NCBI GenBank assembly: GCA_021159445.1
Contig: JAGGRV010000265.1
Location: 1-6,977, forward strand
Direction: 5' to 3'
Length of the DNA stretch: 6,977 bases
Source of the DNA: Deltaproteobacteria bacterium
GTDB lineage: Bacteria > Desulfobacterota > Dissulfuribacteria > Dissulfuribacterales > UBA3076
The notes beneath the pieces are model-generated. The model had not been told where the DNA came from. It saw nothing but the letters and a program-made list of their open reading frames with translations, and did no database searches. A program made the position numbers and the translations under genes. Positions 5,981 to 6,977 of the stretch are shown here, in pieces; positions within the stretch are counted from its first letter, which is position 1, and every line of letters starts with the position of its first letter.

Positions 5981-6087
5981 ATGAGAATAGAACGAGGGGA
6001 GCATATGTCATACCCCTTAAATTTAAGGATATTGGGGCATGGCACTTGGCCCGAGACCTATCTCGCAAGGTCAACGGAAAAAGGTAA
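5981..6087 (+). pseudogene. Broken four-helix-bundle (IVP/S23) remnant
   Basis: The start ATGAGAATAGAACG (MRIER) matches the opening of copy A and of the four-helix-bundle family. About 27 inserted bases (5995-6021) follow, carrying short inverted ends, AGGGG and CCCCT. The family frame resumes at 6022 as FKDIGAWHLARDLSRKVNGK and stops at 6085-6087. Read straight from the ATG, the frame is shifted and gives an unrelated 39-residue peptide, so the gene is dead. It shares with copy A the same jump after RKVN, showing a common deleted ancestor. Only helix 1 of the ~115-residue fold is left. Confidence 0.65.
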
Positions 6088-6119
6088 CCCTGAACGGTGA
6101 ACCCTGAACCCGTGAACGG

Positions 6120-6842
6120 TTACATCAATCCCACTGCCTTCTTCAGCGATTCCACTTCAGAGTCAGTCAATATCCTGTACTTGCCAGGCTGTAGTTTTCC
6201 CAGGCTTACAGGCCCCATTTTAATACGTATAAGTCTGATAACCGGGTGGTTTACCGTATTGAGCATCAACCTTATCTGGCGTTTTCTACCCTCTTTAAGC
6301 ACAATTTCCAAAACTGTTGAGCGCCTCCTGGTTTCCAGCACACGCATTTCACAAGGCAATGTCATTTTCCCTTCTATATCCACACCTTGTCGAAGAAGAT
6401 CCAGAACTGCCCTTGAAGGTCTCCTTCTTATGGTTGCATGGTAGGTCTTTGTAACCTTGTGGCTTGGATGTAATAGCCGGTGGGCAAGTGCCCCGTCATT
6501 TGTGAGGAGGAGCAAACCCTCGCTGTCTTTATCAAGGCGTCCCACAGGATAGACCCGCCCTGGAACTCTTCCCAGCAGGTCCATTATAGTGGTTCGCCCA
6601 TAGGGATCATGAACTGTAGTCAGGACCCCTTTGGGTTTGTTAAGCAAAAGATAAATGGGCGACCTTTTCCAAAGAATCCTGGTCTTGTCAACACGGATGA
6701 TATCCGTGTATGGATCTACCTTTGAACCAAGTTCTGTAACAATTTCGCCATTTATACTGACCCGGCTTGAGCGGATAAGTGCCTCTGCCGCTCTCCTGGA
6801 GCACACACCGGCGTTGGCGAGATATTTTTGCAGTCTTATCAT
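6120..6842 (-). CDS. rluB: RsuA/RluB-family rRNA pseudouridine synthase
   Basis: This enzyme isomerises a uridine of ribosomal RNA to pseudouridine. The 240-residue protein opens with an S4 RNA-binding domain (IRLQKYLANAGVCSRRAAE, about 2-60), followed by the catalytic domain. The domain shows LLLNKPKGVLTT (66-77), the catalytic motif GRLDKDSEGLLLLTNDG with D104, and KEGRKRQIRLML (183-194) as in the RsuA/RluB/RluE/RluF group. Length and domain order match short RluB proteins, which modify 23S rRNA helix 89; choosing RluB over RsuA is inference. I start at ATG 6842, where the family begins. An upstream GTG at 6875 would add 11 atypical residues (NETLYYYRPV...), and neither start has a strong Shine-Dalgarno sequence. 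The C-terminus ends AVGLM and the TAA lies within the inverted-repeat tip of element copy B, so the last residues may have been altered by its insertion. The gene is convergent with the second regulator. Confidence 0.93.
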   Translation of the reverse strand: MIRLQKYLANAGVCSRRAAEALIRSSRVSINGEIVTELGSKVDPYTDIIRVDKTRILWKRSPIYLLLNKPKGVLTTVHDPYGRTTIMDLLGRVPGRVYPVGRLDKDSEGLLLLTNDGALAHRLLHPSHKVTKTYHATIRRRPSRAVLDLLRQGVDIEGKMTLPCEMRVLETRRRSTVLEIVLKEGRKRQIRLMLNTVNHPVIRLIRIKMGPVSLGKLQPGKYRILTDSEVESLKKAVGLM

Positions 6843-6928
6843 AACAGGCCTATAGTAGTATAGCGTTTCATTCACTGGTTTACACTTTCTTCAAAAAAAG
6901 GTGCATTATCGAATTGAATACGGATGCT

Positions 6929-6949
6929 GAAATTTGAAATTTGAAATTG
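6929..6949. repeat. Heptamer tandem repeat GAAATTT x3
   Basis: The heptamer GAAATTT occurs twice in perfect tandem, followed by a third unit, GAAATTG. It sits 90 bases upstream of the pseudouridine synthase start (minus strand). It is a low-complexity intergenic repeat of unknown role. Nothing else recognisable is seen between 6876 and 6977. Confidence 0.6.
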
Positions 6950-6977
6950 GGGAGAACACAAAGATGTAGATGCGTTA

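Larger units (their letters stand above)
5893..6123 (+). mobile_element. MITE-like inverted-repeat element, copy B
   Basis: The ends are a perfect 19-base inverted repeat: GTAACCGTTCACGGGTTCA at 5893-5911 and its reverse complement at 6105-6123. Inside the left end is a run of four octamer-like units (GGGTTCAA, AGGTTCAG, AGGTCCAG, AGGTTTAT; 5905-5936). Next comes an inverted repeat, GGTTCAGA (5914-5921) with TCTGAACC (5943-5950), and then the decayed four-helix-bundle frame. Near the right end a 13/14-base unit is duplicated in tandem (6083-6095 and 6096-6109). About 57 bases (6037-6092) match copy A at 314-456 with three substitutions and one indel. It fills the gap between two convergent genes and its right tip supplies the stop codon of the pseudouridine synthase. 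No transposase or target duplication is seen. Confidence 0.7.

Noticed and set aside
5893..6123. The terminal inverted repeat of copy B as a bidirectional terminator for the convergent genes
   Set aside because: The arms are almost 200 bases apart with no T-runs, so an intrinsic terminator hairpin is unlikely.
314..6123. Diversity-generating retroelement, because Avd shares the four-helix-bundle fold
   Set aside because: No reverse transcriptase, template/variable repeat pair or C-type lectin target gene is present, and only the first helix of the family remains.
6097..6444. Plus-strand frame of 115 codons opposite the pseudouridine synthase
   Set aside because: It is antisense to conserved catalytic codons of that gene, starts inside the repeat element, and its translation has no recognisable domain.
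6874..6977. Possible C-terminal tail of an upstream gene on the minus strand
   Set aside because: Two minus-strand frames are open from the window edge to near the pseudouridine synthase start, but both translate the GAAATTT heptamer repeat and look like nothing known. A ScpB-like neighbour would be common here but cannot be supported.

Overview
The window is a piece of bacterial chromosome, moderately AT-rich. Two sigma-54-dependent NtrC-type regulators, a PilZ protein, a type IV prepilin peptidase and remnants of four-helix-bundle (IVP/S23) genes together suggest a Gram-negative of the Desulfobacterota (former deltaproteobacteria) kind. That placement is an inference from gene content and style; no rRNA or marker gene in the window fixes it.

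Layout. Positions 1-597 hold no intact gene. They contain three direct copies of a 14-base motif with an inverted-repeat core (167-221), two small hairpins (220-261), an inverted-repeat-bounded element with the first 23 codons of a four-helix-bundle gene (314-456), and a terminator on the minus strand (484-517). Next is a minus-strand sigma-54 response regulator (598-1950). It diverges across 47 bases from a plus-strand DagK/YegS-type lipid kinase (1998-3050). A plus-strand cluster follows: a PilZ c-di-GMP receptor (3173-3589), prepilin peptidase PilD (3642-4430) and a second sigma-54 response regulator (4481-5872). A second, more decayed copy of the inverted-repeat element (5893-6123) fills the gap to a convergent, minus-strand RsuA/RluB-family pseudouridine synthase (6120-6842) and supplies that gene's stop codon. 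The last ~130 bases hold only a short heptamer repeat.

How the genes work together. PilZ, PilD and the second regulator are closely spaced and co-oriented, so an operon is likely. It would link c-di-GMP sensing, pilin or pseudopilin processing and sigma-54 transcription, a combination typical of type IV pilus or type II secretion control. No histidine kinase is present, so both response regulators are orphans within the window. The lipid kinase and the pseudouridine synthase are housekeeping-type genes with no evident link to the pilus cluster.

I see no clear new multi-gene system. The strongest unexplained signal is the pair of elements. Both have inverted-repeat ends and both carry the same internally deleted four-helix-bundle reading frame. 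They look like two members of a non-autonomous, MITE-like repeat family, lying in the same orientation on either side of a 5.4 kb block. Second is the triple TGCAA-TTT-TTGCA array, which looks like a phased regulator-binding site.
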